Positions 24,861-34,327 of a stretch of 64,000 nucleotides of DNA are shown piece by piece. Each line of letters opens with the position of its first letter. Within the stretch, counting starts at the first letter, position 1. The DNA is from an uncultured Bradyrhizobium sp. Lineage in GTDB: Bacteria; Pseudomonadota; Alphaproteobacteria; Rhizobiales; Xanthobacteraceae. A program made the position numbers and the translations under genes. Location: positions 1 through 64,000 of the forward strand of contig NZ_CANSMR010000026.1 of the NCBI RefSeq assembly GCF_947648125.1, in the 5' to 3' direction. The notes under the pieces are model-generated. The model was not told the DNA's origin. It saw only the letters and a list, made by a program, of their open reading frames with translations, and did not search any database.

Positions 24861-25910
24861 ATGCCAAAACCCTTTCCAATGAACGCTTGGTACGCGGCCG
24901 GCTGGGATGCCGAGATCAAGCACGCACTGTTGCCGCGGACGATCTGCGGCAGGCACGTCGTGATGTACCGGAAGGCCGACGGCGAGGTCGTGGCGCTCGA
25001 AGATGCGTGCTGGCATCGCCTCGTGCCGCTCTCCAAGGGCCGGCTTGACGGCGACACCGTGGTCTGCGGCTATCACGGCCTGAAATACAATGCGCAGGGC
25101 CGTTGCACCTTCATGCCCTCGCAGGAGACCATCAATCCGTCGGCCTGCGTCCGCGCCTATCCCGTCGTCGAGCGCCATCGCTTCATCTGGCTCTGGATGG
25201 GCGATCCCGCGCTGGCTGATCCCGCGCTGGTGCCCGACATGCACTGGAATCACGATCCGGCCTGGGCCGGCGACGGCAAGACCATTCACGTCAAATGCGA
25301 TTACCGCCTCGTCGTCGACAATCTGATGGACCTGACCCACGAGACCTTCGTGCACGGCTCGAGCATCGGCAACGACGCGGTCGCCGAAGCGCCGTTCGAC
25401 GTCACCCATGGCGAGAAGACCGTGACCGTCACGCGCTGGATGAGGGGCATCGAGCCGCCGCCGTTCTGGGCCAAGCAGTTGCAGAAGCCGGGCCCGGTCG
25501 ACCGCTGGCAGATCATCCGCTTCGAGGCGCCGTGCACCGTCAATATCGACGTCGGCGTCGCGCCGGCCGGATCGGGCGCGCCGGAGGGCGATCGCTCGCA
25601 CGGCGTCAACGGCTATGTGCTCAACACCATCACGCCGGAGACCGAGAAGACCTGTCATTATTTCTGGGCCTTCGTCCGCAATCACCGCATCACCGAGCAG
25701 CGCCTGACGAGCGAAATCCGCGACGGCGTTGCCGGCATCTTCCATGAAGACGAGATCATCCTGGAGGCGCAACAGCGCGCGATGGACGAGAATCCGGACC
25801 GCGTGTTCTACAATCTCAACATCGATGCCGGCGCGATGTGGGCGCGGCGCGTCATCGACCGCATGGTGGCGAAGGAAAATCCGCCACAGCAGTTGCAAGC
25901 GGCGGAGTAG
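24861..25910 (+). CDS. vanA: Vanillate O-demethylase, Rieske oxygenase subunit
   Basis: 349 residues. Rieske 2Fe-2S ligands are C50-x-H52 and C69-x2-H72 (ACWHRLVPLSKGRL and VCGYHGLKY). The mononuclear iron site is in DNLMDLTHETFVHG (about 153-166). The short length and MNAWYAAGWD start are typical of VanA among Rieske oxygenases. With VanB it removes the methyl group of vanillate as formaldehyde, giving protocatechuate. AGAGGGCGAACC precedes the ATG. It is followed by the GntR gene and vanB with 8- and 12-base gaps. Close homologues act on related methoxybenzoates. Confidence 0.88.
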   Translation: MPKPFPMNAWYAAGWDAEIKHALLPRTICGRHVVMYRKADGEVVALEDACWHRLVPLSKGRLDGDTVVCGYHGLKYNAQGRCTFMPSQETINPSACVRAYPVVERHRFIWLWMGDPALADPALVPDMHWNHDPAWAGDGKTIHVKCDYRLVVDNLMDLTHETFVHGSSIGNDAVAEAPFDVTHGEKTVTVTRWMRGIEPPPFWAKQLQKPGPVDRWQIIRFEAPCTVNIDVGVAPAGSGAPEGDRSHGVNGYVLNTITPETEKTCHYFWAFVRNHRITEQRLTSEIRDGVAGIFHEDEIILEAQQRAMDENPDRVFYNLNIDAGAMWARRVIDRMVAKENPPQQLQAAE

Positions 25911-25918
25911 GCCGAGCC

Positions 25919-26665
25919 ATGGCGGAGCGCGAAGCCGATCGTTCAGTGTCGCAGACCGTGCGGGCGCAGCTCGCGCTGCGCGACCTGGTTCTCTCGGGCC
26001 GGCTGCGGCCCGGCGAGCGCATCTCGGAGCTGCAGGCAGTCGAGATCACCGGGGTGTCGCGCACGCCGGTGCGGATGGCGCTGGTCCGGCTGGAGGAGGA
26101 AGGTCTGCTGGAGGCGATCCCGTCCGGCGGATTCATGGTGAAGGCCTTTTCCGAGCGCGACATTCTCGATTCGATCGAGCTGCGCGGTACGCTGGAGGGG
26201 CTCGCCGCGCGCTTTGCCGCCGAGCGCGGCGTGTCGTCGCGCGATCTCGAGCCGCTGAAGGAGTGCCTCAACGAGATCGACGGCCTGGTGCGGCAGGACC
26301 CGATCTCCGTCGAAGCGTTCTCGTCCTATGTCGCGCTCAATGCGCGCTTCCACGCGCTGCTTACCGAGCTGTCGCGCAGTCCGCCGCTGATCCGGCAGAT
26401 CGACCGCGCCTCGGCGCTGCCTTTCGCCTCGCCGAGCGGCTTCGTGATGGCGCAATCGGCCTTGCCCGAGGCGCGCCAGATCCTGCTGATCGCGCAGGAC
26501 CATCATCGCGTGGTGGTCGACGCCATCGAGAACCGCGAGGGCGCGCGTGCCGAAGCGATCATGCGCGAGCATGCCCGGCTTGCGGCACGCAATCTGCGGC
26601 TGGCGCTGCGCAACCGCACCCACCTCGATCTGCTGCCGGCGCTGGCGCTGGTCACGGCCGGCTGA
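25919..26665 (+). CDS. vanR: FCD-domain GntR family regulator, VanR type
   Basis: 248 residues from the ATG at 25919, eight bases after vanA. N-terminal winged helix: LRPGERISELQAVEITGVSR and TPVRMALVRLEEEGLLEAIP. The C-terminal FCD domain shows NARFHALL and the metal/ligand helices around DHHRVVVDAIENREGARAEA and MREHARLA. Placed between vanA and vanB, it is very likely the vanillate-responsive repressor of the unit, binding the GTATAC palindromes before vanA. Confidence 0.85.
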   Translation: MAEREADRSVSQTVRAQLALRDLVLSGRLRPGERISELQAVEITGVSRTPVRMALVRLEEEGLLEAIPSGGFMVKAFSERDILDSIELRGTLEGLAARFAAERGVSSRDLEPLKECLNEIDGLVRQDPISVEAFSSYVALNARFHALLTELSRSPPLIRQIDRASALPFASPSGFVMAQSALPEARQILLIAQDHHRVVVDAIENREGARAEAIMREHARLAARNLRLALRNRTHLDLLPALALVTAG

Positions 26666-26677
26666 ACGGAGCGCGCC

Positions 26678-27658
26678 ATGCGATTCATTGAAACCTGGAC
26701 ATCAGCCACGCTGCTTGCAACTCGCGACCTCACGCCCGGCATCCGCGAATTCCTGCTGCGGCCGGACAATTTCACCGGCGCGCCTTATCCCGTCGGCAGC
26801 CATATCGACGTCGGCGTCACCATCGACGGCCAGCCGCACACCCGGTCCTATTCGCTGGTCGGCGAAGTCGATCCGCAAGGTTTCCGGATCGCGGTGCGAC
26901 ACGCAGCGGATTCCCGCGGCGGCTCGCGCTACATGTGGTCGCTCGCGCCGGGGGCGCGGCTTGCCATCACGCTACCGACCTCGCTGGTGCAGCTCGACTG
27001 GACGCGGCGGCAATTCTGCCTGATCGCAGGTGGTGTCGGCATCACGCCGATCGTCGGCGCGACGCAGGCGCTGGTCCGCCGCGATGCCGGCGTGACACTA
27101 CACTATGCTGTGCGCACGCGCGGCGATGCGGCCTATCTCGATACGCTCGATCGTCTGCTCGGCGACCGCCTCATCGTCCATGCCGGCGACGAGGGCAAAC
27201 GGCTCGACCTCGACGGCGTCTTCGCAGGCTTGCCGCAGCATACGATGACATTGTTCTGCGGCCCGATGCGGATGCTGGATGCGGCGCGGCGGGCTTGGGA
27301 AGCGTCCGGCCGCCCGCTGACCGATCTGCGTTACGAGACCTTTGGATCGAGCGGGCTGCTGCCGACTGAGGCGTTCCGCGTGCGGCTCAGGGGTGAGGGG
27401 ACCGAGTTCGTGATCCCGCGCGACCGCTCGATGCTGGACGTGCTCAACGAAGCCGGCCATGAGGTGATGAGCGACTGCCGGCGCGGCGAATGCGGCGTCT
27501 GCGCGATTGACGTGGTCGATGTCGACGGCGAAATCGACCATCGCGACGTCTTCTTCAGCGACCACCAGAAGCGGGAGAGCCGCAAGATCTGCGCGTGCGT
27601 CTCGCGTGCCCGCGGCACCATCACGGTGGACACCCTGCATCGCGCCGATGCGCTTTGA
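26678..27658 (+). CDS. vanB: Vanillate O-demethylase reductase subunit
   Basis: 326 residues. Domains in order: FMN/FAD-binding beta-barrel with TRSYSLVGE (about 50), NAD-binding domain with AGGVGITPI (about 113), and a C-terminal plant-type 2Fe-2S ferredoxin with DCRRGECGVCAID plus a late KICACVS cysteine. This order is that of the phthalate dioxygenase reductase class. It passes electrons from NADH to VanA. GGAGCG precedes the ATG. It is the last gene of the unit and converges on the GGDEF-EAL gene. Confidence 0.9.
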   Translation: MRFIETWTSATLLATRDLTPGIREFLLRPDNFTGAPYPVGSHIDVGVTIDGQPHTRSYSLVGEVDPQGFRIAVRHAADSRGGSRYMWSLAPGARLAITLPTSLVQLDWTRRQFCLIAGGVGITPIVGATQALVRRDAGVTLHYAVRTRGDAAYLDTLDRLLGDRLIVHAGDEGKRLDLDGVFAGLPQHTMTLFCGPMRMLDAARRAWEASGRPLTDLRYETFGSSGLLPTEAFRVRLRGEGTEFVIPRDRSMLDVLNEAGHEVMSDCRRGECGVCAIDVVDVDGEIDHRDVFFSDHQKRESRKICACVSRARGTITVDTLHRADAL

Positions 27659-27676
27659 CGCGGCGCTCGATCCGGG

Positions 27677-29638
27677 TTAGGCCGCGTGCACCGAGTGCTG
27701 CGCATTGTGATCGAGCAGCGCGGAGATCTCGCTGCCCGACATCGGCCGGCCGACCAAATAACCCTGGACCTCGTCGCAGCTGGTCTGGCGCAGATATTCG
27801 AGCTGATCGGCGGTCTCGACGCCTTCGGCCACGACGCCGATCTGCAGGTCCTGCGCGAGGCCGATCACCGATTTGACGATCGCGGCGCAATCCGGCTGGG
27901 TCAACATGTCCCGGATGAAGGATTGATCGATCTTGATGCGGCTGAACGGCAGCTTGCGCAGATAGGTCAGCGACGAGAAACCGGTGCCGAAATCGTCGAG
28001 CGCGACGGTCAGGCCGAGCTCGAGCAGCCCGTTCAGGATCGCGGGCGCCGATCCGTATTTCGAGATCAGCATCGATTCGGTGATCTCGATCTCCAGCCGG
28101 TTCGGTGCAACATTGGCCTCGGCAAGCGCCTCGACGATGGTCTGCAGGATGCCGACGTTCTGGAATTGGACAGCGGAAAAATTCACCGCGATCCTGATGT
28201 CATCAGGCCAGCGCGACAGCATCGCGCAGGCGCGGCGGATCACCCACTCGCCGAGCTGATGGATCAGCCCGCTCTCCTCGGCGATCGGAATGAAGATGCT
28301 TGGCGGGATCAATCCACGCGTCGGATGCTGCCAGCGTAGCAGCGCCTCGAAGCCGGTGACGCGGCCTTTGCGGATGTCGAGGAAGGGCTGGTAGACGAGA
28401 AACAGCTGGTCCGCCTCGATGGCCTGTTCGAGGTCGCGCTGCAGGGCGCGGCGGTCGCGCGCCGACTGGTCGTCGCTGGCCTCGAAGAAGCAGATGGTGC
28501 CGGGACCGGATTTCTTCGCCCGGTAGAGCGCGATGTCGACATGCTTGAGCAGTTCGTGGGACGTATTGCCGTCCCGCGGCGCGAGCACGATGCCGATGCT
28601 GATCGCGCTGGTGATCTCAAATCCGTCGATCGGGAACGGATCGGCAAACGCCGCGACGAACCGCTCGGCGATCGCGAGCGCATCCTCGGGCCGCGTCAGA
28701 TTGGACATGATCAGGGCGAATTCGTCGCCGCCGATCCGCGCGACATGCTCAGCCGCGCGCGTGCAGCGCTGCAACCGGGCCGCAAGCTGCACCAGCAGTT
28801 CGTCGCCGGCCGGATGGCCGAACCTGTCGTTGATCTCCTTGAGGCGATCGAGATCGAGCAGCAGCACCGCGAATTCCTCGCCCGAGCGCTCCAGCCGGCT
28901 CAGCGCAGCATTGAGCGCCTCGTTGAAGGCGACGCGGTTCGGCAGATGCGTCAGCGGATCCTGCCGCACCGTCCGTTCGGCCTCGTGCTGCGCGATGATG
29001 CGGCGCCTGAACTCGAACGCATTGAGGAACACGCCGCGTAGCAGCACGGAGCCGTAGACCAGGACGAGGACGACCATCAAGAGATAGATGAAGTCGCCGT
29101 CCCTGCCGAGGCAGATCGCCGTGCCGACGAAGATTGGTGCAGTGAAGGCAATCGCGGCGATCGGGATGGTCGAGAAGGCGAAGGCGCCGCCGGCCAGCAT
29201 GCCGGCGCAGAGACACGTGATCACCAATTGGGCGCCGCTCGATGCGTTCGCGAAGAAGGCGACCGGGACGACACCCCAGGCGGCGCCGAGCGCGAATGCA
29301 TTGCGCACCAGCCGGTACATGGTTCGGCGCGACACGAATTGCGGCTTGGCGATGCGGCGCGAGGCGCGCGCCTGCAGGCCGAAGAACAGCGCCGCGCTGC
29401 TCACGGCGGCGGCCCACACCAGTGCGAAGGCCCAATCCGGCGATTGCCACAGTGCAACCGCGAGCACCAGCGCGTTGCAGGCGTTGGCCAGCATGATGCC
29501 GAAGGAATAGCGGAGCACGAGCGAAACCTGCTCGGCGCGGATGTGGCCGGCAAGCGCTTCGTCGGTCGGTGGTGCGCCGAAGGTCGCGAGGTCACCCGCG
29601 AACAGGGCCGCGAAATATGATCTGAGATCGATACGCAT
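27677..29638 (-). CDS. Membrane GGDEF-EAL protein
   Basis: 653 residues from the ATG at 29638; an ATG ten codons upstream (29668) is also open. Five or six membrane segments lie within residues 35-205, with no obvious sensor domain. GGDEF (about 230-385) has IGGDEFALIM; EAL (about 405-645) has FEALLRWQHP, NFSAVQF, EITES, LDDFGTGFSS, KIDQSF and AEGVET, all canonical, so both activities are plausible and hydrolysis is very likely. It converges with vanB, with 18 bases between the stops. Membrane placement suggests it responds to envelope or redox state. Confidence 0.88.
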   Translation of the reverse strand: MRIDLRSYFAALFAGDLATFGAPPTDEALAGHIRAEQVSLVLRYSFGIMLANACNALVLAVALWQSPDWAFALVWAAAVSSAALFFGLQARASRRIAKPQFVSRRTMYRLVRNAFALGAAWGVVPVAFFANASSGAQLVITCLCAGMLAGGAFAFSTIPIAAIAFTAPIFVGTAICLGRDGDFIYLLMVVLVLVYGSVLLRGVFLNAFEFRRRIIAQHEAERTVRQDPLTHLPNRVAFNEALNAALSRLERSGEEFAVLLLDLDRLKEINDRFGHPAGDELLVQLAARLQRCTRAAEHVARIGGDEFALIMSNLTRPEDALAIAERFVAAFADPFPIDGFEITSAISIGIVLAPRDGNTSHELLKHVDIALYRAKKSGPGTICFFEASDDQSARDRRALQRDLEQAIEADQLFLVYQPFLDIRKGRVTGFEALLRWQHPTRGLIPPSIFIPIAEESGLIHQLGEWVIRRACAMLSRWPDDIRIAVNFSAVQFQNVGILQTIVEALAEANVAPNRLEIEITESMLISKYGSAPAILNGLLELGLTVALDDFGTGFSSLTYLRKLPFSRIKIDQSFIRDMLTQPDCAAIVKSVIGLAQDLQIGVVAEGVETADQLEYLRQTSCDEVQGYLVGRPMSGSEISALLDHNAQHSVHAA

Positions 29639-29904
29639 CTCACTAAATTGCCTGCGTGGTTTGACCATGCGCAGGGACCAAGAATTCTCTGCAAACCTTT
29701 GACAAACTATGAACTATTGGAACGAACTGGGCCACGGCGGGCTCACGTTTTTGTTCCACCGGCAGGCATCGCTCACAAATCGATAGAAATGCGTGACGTG
29801 ACGTCACGGACCGGCAGATATTGCCCAGCGCCACGCGGCTTGATCGCCCGCCGGTTTTTCGCAATGAGTTGGGTTCCCGCGAACGGCAAAACCAGAAGGT
29901 GCAC

Positions 29905-30900
29905 ATGAGCTTGCCGACCACGAACCACGATCCCGGGTTTCGGATCACGCGGGCCAGCCATGTCGTTCTCACCGTCCGTGACCTCGCGGCGAGCCGGCAG
30001 TTCTACGAAAAGGTGATCGGGCTGATCCTGACTGCGGAGGAGGGCGATGCGCTGTATTTCCGCGGGGTCGAGGAGGCCTGTCATCACAGCCTTGTGTTGC
30101 GCAGGGGCGCGGGCGCCGTCTGCGCGCGGCTCGGCCTGCGGGTGTTTAGGGATGATGACCTCGACCGGCTCAAGGCCTTCTTCGAAGCGCATGGCTGCGA
30201 GGCCGGCTGGGCCGAGGTGCCGCACCAGGGCCGCGCGCTGCAGGCGACCGATCCGGCCGGCACGCCGCTGGAATTCTGCGCGACCATGCCGGTCGAGCCG
30301 CGCATGATCACCAAATTCACCCGCCATGCCGGCGGCTCGGCGCTGCGGCTCGATCACTATCAGGTGCTGACGCCCGACGTGCGCAAGGCGTGTGAGTTCT
30401 ACACCGCGGCCGGCTTTCGGCTCAGCGAATATATCGCGCCCGCCGGCACGTTCGATCTGCGCGGCGTGTTCCTGCAGCGCAAGGGCAATCCGCACGACAT
30501 CGTGTTCTTCAACGGTGCCGGACCACGGCTGCATCATTTCGCGTTTCTCGCGCCCGAGGTTCATCACCTGCTGAACGCCTGCGATCTCGCCGGCGAGCTC
30601 GGTTATGGCGCGACCGTCGAGCGCGGTCCGGGCCGGCATGGGCCGGGCCACGCGATGTATGTCTACATGCGCGATCCCGACGGGCACCGCGTCGAGCTGT
30701 TCAACACGCACTACCAGATCATGGACATCGAGAACGAGCCGATCGGCTGGGATCCGTCCGACCACAAGATCTCGTTCCCCTGGGGCCTGCCGGCGCGGCA
30801 GGCCTGGTTCGAGGAGGCGACGCCGTTCGAAGGTGTTGCGATCCGCGAGCCGCAAATGAAGCCGAAGCCGTTGACGCTCGAGAGCTACCTCGCGAAATAG
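29905..30900 (+). CDS. Type I extradiol ring-cleavage dioxygenase (VOC superfamily)
   Basis: 331 residues from the ATG at 29905, which has AGAAGGTG ahead; the frame is open 28 codons further. Two VOC modules: the first starts ITRASHVVLTVRDL, the second LDHYQVLTPD. The iron ligands are probably His near 150 (LDHYQ), His near 212 (LHHFAFL) and Glu near 265 (HRVELFN), the 2-His-1-carboxylate set. Members cleave catechols next to the hydroxyls. The stop is one base from the start of the hydroxylase gene, implying that the hydroxylase makes the catechol that this enzyme opens. The exact substrate is unknown; protocatechuate-like or phenylpropanoid catechols are possible. Confidence 0.8.
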   Translation: MSLPTTNHDPGFRITRASHVVLTVRDLAASRQFYEKVIGLILTAEEGDALYFRGVEEACHHSLVLRRGAGAVCARLGLRVFRDDDLDRLKAFFEAHGCEAGWAEVPHQGRALQATDPAGTPLEFCATMPVEPRMITKFTRHAGGSALRLDHYQVLTPDVRKACEFYTAAGFRLSEYIAPAGTFDLRGVFLQRKGNPHDIVFFNGAGPRLHHFAFLAPEVHHLLNACDLAGELGYGATVERGPGRHGPGHAMYVYMRDPDGHRVELFNTHYQIMDIENEPIGWDPSDHKISFPWGLPARQAWFEEATPFEGVAIREPQMKPKPLTLESYLAK

Positions 30901-30901
30901 C

Positions 30902-32503
30902 ATGTCATTGCCAGCAGCGAACCCCGGGCTTGATCCGATGTATGACGTGGCCATCGTCGGCCTCGGGCCGGTCGGCGCTATCTTCGCCAATCTGCTCGCG
31001 AAAGCCGGCCTGAGCGTCGGGGTCGTCGAGCGCGCTGCCGACATCTACGACAAGCCGCGCGCGATCACGCTCGATCACGAGGCGCTGCGCGTGCTGCAGG
31101 CGATCGGGCTCGGCGATTTCATGGAGCAGGCGATCGCCCCGCATAACGGCTCGCATTATCTCGGCGTCGACGGCGAGATCATCAAGATCTTCGACCCGAT
31201 GCCGCCGCCGTTTCCGCTCGGCTGGATTCCGAACGTCACCTTCGTACAGCCGGATGTCGAGCAGGCGCTGCGCGACAAGCTCGCCGAATATCCGCAGGTC
31301 GACGTTTTCCTCGCTGCCGCCGGCATGGCGCTCGAGCAGGACGAGCGCGCGGTGACGCTGACCGCGCGGCGCGAGCGCGGTGAGGAGTTCCGGATCCGCG
31401 CGCGCTATCTGGTCGGCTGCGACGGCGCCAACAGTTTTGTGCGCAAGCAGCTCGGCATTGGCCTCGACGACCTCGCTTTCGATGAATGGTGGATGGTGGT
31501 CGACACGCTGACCAGCGATCCCGCCAAGCGGCCGGCCAGGAGTTTTCAGTATTGCTGGCCGTCGCGTCCCGGCACTTTCGTGCCGGGGCCGCGCAATCTG
31601 CGGCGCTGGGAGATCAAGCTGTTGCCGGGCGAGGATCCCGAGGCGGCCGGCGCACCCGACAATGTCGTGAAGCTGCTGAAGGGCTTCACCGATATTTCCG
31701 ACCTCACGATCTGGCGCTCGGCGGTCTATCGCTTCCACGCGCTGCTCGGGCAGCGATGGCGCGACCGCCGTGTGCTCCTGATGGGCGATGCCGTGCACCA
31801 GACACCGCCGTTCCTTGGGCAGGGGCTGTGCGCCGGCATCCGCGATGCCGTGAACCTTGCCTGGAAGCTGAGGCTGGTTCTCCGTGGCGACGCCGACGAG
31901 ACGCTGCTCGACGCTTACGAGATCGAGCGCAAGCCGCATGTCCGCGCCGTCGTCGCCAGCGCCAAGGAGTTCGGCAAGATCATCGGCGAACTCGATCCGG
32001 AGGCTGCCGCCGAGCGCGACGTCCGGCTGCGCGCCGACCTGAAGGCCGGCAAGGCCGAAACCATCCGGCAGAAATTCATTCCCGATCTCGTGTCCGGTCT
32101 GATCGCGCACGATGCTGTTCTTGCCGGGCGGCTGTTCGTGCAGCCGCATGTGCGCGCGCCGGATGGGCGGACGTGCCGGCTCGACGATCTGCTGAGGCCG
32201 CAATTTGCGATCGTGACAGCGGCCGCAGGGCCGATGGCGTGGCTGTCGGACGCGTCCGGTGCCGCCTGGCAGCATCTCGCCGGCGAACGCGTCGTCATCA
32301 CCACGTCAGGTGAAAGCACCGATGCCAACGGCATTCTGAGCGTGGTTGAGCGCGACGGGCTGTTCGCCGACTGGATGCGGCAACATGGCGCCGCCGCGGT
32401 CATCGTGCGGCCCGACCGTTACGTCTTTGGTGCCGCCGGCAGCGCCGACGAGCTCAATATGCTCGTCGGGCACCTGCTCCAGAACCTCAGCGCAGGGCGC
32501 TAG
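30902..32503 (+). CDS. FAD-dependent aromatic hydroxylase, MhpA-like
   Basis: 533 residues. FAD-binding GxGxxG in VAIVGLGPVGAIFANLL, the LVGCDGANSFVRKQLG motif and the GDAVHQTPPFLGQG flavin-contact motif place it in the class A hydroxylase family. The long form with a thioredoxin-like C-terminus (about 400-533) fits 3-(3-hydroxyphenyl)propanoate hydroxylase MhpA and relatives. It should use NAD(P)H and oxygen to add a hydroxyl to a phenolic acid in the cytoplasm. It follows the extradiol dioxygenase by one base, and together they form a hydroxylase-cleavage pair. Confidence 0.85.
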   Translation: MSLPAANPGLDPMYDVAIVGLGPVGAIFANLLAKAGLSVGVVERAADIYDKPRAITLDHEALRVLQAIGLGDFMEQAIAPHNGSHYLGVDGEIIKIFDPMPPPFPLGWIPNVTFVQPDVEQALRDKLAEYPQVDVFLAAAGMALEQDERAVTLTARRERGEEFRIRARYLVGCDGANSFVRKQLGIGLDDLAFDEWWMVVDTLTSDPAKRPARSFQYCWPSRPGTFVPGPRNLRRWEIKLLPGEDPEAAGAPDNVVKLLKGFTDISDLTIWRSAVYRFHALLGQRWRDRRVLLMGDAVHQTPPFLGQGLCAGIRDAVNLAWKLRLVLRGDADETLLDAYEIERKPHVRAVVASAKEFGKIIGELDPEAAAERDVRLRADLKAGKAETIRQKFIPDLVSGLIAHDAVLAGRLFVQPHVRAPDGRTCRLDDLLRPQFAIVTAAAGPMAWLSDASGAAWQHLAGERVVITTSGESTDANGILSVVERDGLFADWMRQHGAAAVIVRPDRYVFGAAGSADELNMLVGHLLQNLSAGR

Positions 32504-32562
32504 TCTTTTCAAGCCGCCGCTTTGTCTGTACCACCGGAAGAAAGAAATTCCGGGGGAAACCA

Positions 32563-34176
32563 GTGAACAACAATAATGATGTGGCCGAGTATGATTACGT
32601 CATCGTCGGCGCCGGCTCGGCCGGCTGCGTGCTTGCCAACCGCCTGAGCGCCGATGGCAAGCATTCGGTGCTGCTGCTTGAGGCCGGGCCGAAGGACACC
32701 AACATCTGGATCCATGTCCCGCTCGGCTACGGCAAGCTGTTCAAGGAAAAATCCGTCAACTGGATGTACCAGACCGAGCCTGAGCCCGGCCTGAACGGAC
32801 GCCAGGTGTTTCAGCCGCGTGGAAAAGTGCTCGGCGGCTCCAGCTCGATCAACGGCCTGCTCTATGTGCGCGGCCAGCACGAGGACTATGACCGCTGGCG
32901 GCAGCGCGGCAATGCCGGCTGGGGCTTTGACGACGTGCTGCCCTATTTCCGGAAGGCGGAAGATCAGCAGCGCGGCGGCGACAAGTATCACGGCGCCGGC
33001 GGTCCGCTGCCGGTGTCGGACTGGCGGCACCACGATCCGCTGTCGGAAGCCTTCGTGCATGCCGCGGCCGAGGTCGGCATCCCGACCAATCCGGATTTCA
33101 ACGGCGCGACCCAGGAGGGCGCGGGCTTCTTCCAGACCACGACGCGCCGTGGCCGGCGCGCCTCGACGGCGCGGTCCTATCTGCGGCCGGCGCTGACGCG
33201 CGGCAATCTGCATGTCGAGACGTCGGCGCTGGCGCAGCGCGTCCTGTTCGACGGCAAGCGCGCGAGCGGCGTCGCGTACAGGCAGAACGGGCAGTTGCGC
33301 ACGGCCAAGGCGCGCAAGGAGGTGCTGGTGTCGAGCGGCGCGTACAATTCGCCGCAATTGCTGCAGCTCTCCGGTGTCGGCCCCGCCGATCTGTTGAAGC
33401 AGCACGGCATCGAGGTTCTGCTCGATGCGCCCGGCGTGGGCAACGATTTGCAGGATCACATGCAGGTGCGCATCGTCACGCGCTGCGCGCAGAGCGTCAC
33501 GCTGAACGACGTCATCAACAATCCGGTGCGCCGCGTCATGGCCGGCCTGCGCTACGCGGCGCTGCGCAAGGGGCCGCTGACGATTGCGGCCGGCACGTCG
33601 GGGGCGTTCTTCAAGACCAGTCCGCGGCTGGCCTCGCCCGACATCCAGATCCACTTCCTGCCGTTCTCGACCGACAAGATGGGCGAGAAGCTGCATCCGT
33701 TCTCGGGCTTCACGGCTTCGGTCTGCCAGCTGCGCCCGGAGAGCCGCGGCTCGCTGAAGATCCGGAGCGCGGACCCGAGCGTGCCGCCGGAAATCCGCAT
33801 CAATTATCTGGCGACCGAGACCGATCGGCGCGCCTTCATCGACGGCATCCGCATCCTGCGCAAGATCCTGGCGGCGCCGGCGCTGAAGTCATACTCGGTC
33901 GGGGAAGTCGATCCCGGCGCCAAGGTGGTGAGCGACGACGACCTGCTCGAGTTCTGCCGCCGCACCGGCAGCACGGTCTATCATCCGACCTCGACCTGCC
34001 GGATGGGCAACGATGCGCTCGCGGTCGTCGACCAGCGGCTCAAGGTGCGCGGTGTCGAGGGCCTGCGCGTGGTCGATGCGTCCGTCATGCCGGACCTGAT
34101 GTCGGGCAATACCAACGCGCCGACGATCATGATCGCGGAGAAGGCGTCGGATATGATTTTGGATGATGCAAGGTAG
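32563..34176 (+). CDS. GMC family FAD-dependent oxidoreductase
   Basis: 537 residues from a GTG with GGGGGAAA just upstream. FAD motif YVIVGAGSAGCVLANRL, GMC signature 1 around GKVLGGSSSINGLLYVRG, signature 2 SSGAYNSPQLLQLSGVGP, and the catalytic His in STVYHPTSTCRMG followed by SGNTNAPTIMIAEK. The family oxidises primary alcohols or choline. It comes 59 bases after the hydroxylase gene in the same direction and may belong to the same unit, acting on an aromatic or side-chain alcohol; choline is less likely without betaine genes. Confidence 0.85.
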   Translation: MNNNNDVAEYDYVIVGAGSAGCVLANRLSADGKHSVLLLEAGPKDTNIWIHVPLGYGKLFKEKSVNWMYQTEPEPGLNGRQVFQPRGKVLGGSSSINGLLYVRGQHEDYDRWRQRGNAGWGFDDVLPYFRKAEDQQRGGDKYHGAGGPLPVSDWRHHDPLSEAFVHAAAEVGIPTNPDFNGATQEGAGFFQTTTRRGRRASTARSYLRPALTRGNLHVETSALAQRVLFDGKRASGVAYRQNGQLRTAKARKEVLVSSGAYNSPQLLQLSGVGPADLLKQHGIEVLLDAPGVGNDLQDHMQVRIVTRCAQSVTLNDVINNPVRRVMAGLRYAALRKGPLTIAAGTSGAFFKTSPRLASPDIQIHFLPFSTDKMGEKLHPFSGFTASVCQLRPESRGSLKIRSADPSVPPEIRINYLATETDRRAFIDGIRILRKILAAPALKSYSVGEVDPGAKVVSDDDLLEFCRRTGSTVYHPTSTCRMGNDALAVVDQRLKVRGVEGLRVVDASVMPDLMSGNTNAPTIMIAEKASDMILDDAR

Positions 34177-34218
34177 CATCTCGACCCGTCTCCCGAGAGG
34201 CTGTGATGCTTTCGTCGC

Positions 34219-34303
34219 CGTCATTGCGAGGAGCGATAGCGACGAAGCAATCCATTTCTCCGCTTGCGGCGCGATGGATTGCTTCGCTTCGCTCGCAATG
34301 ACG
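34219..34303. repeat. Palindromic intergenic repeat (GTCATTGCGAG family), copy 1
   Basis: CGTCATTGCGAGGAGCGA...AAGCAATCCAT pairs with ATGGATTGCTTCGC...CTCGCAATGACG. The same element occurs at 45306-45390 and 63897-63980. Confidence 0.85.
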
Positions 34304-34327
34304 AGGATGGAGCGAGGCTTACTATCC

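Noticed and set aside
24753-25898. A 381-codon minus-strand frame over vanA
   Set aside because: VanA on the plus strand has all Rieske and iron ligands; the opposite frame has no recognisable domain.
30905-33696. Long minus-strand frames opposite the hydroxylase and GMC genes
   Set aside because: Shadows of genes with intact FAD and active-site motifs on the plus strand.
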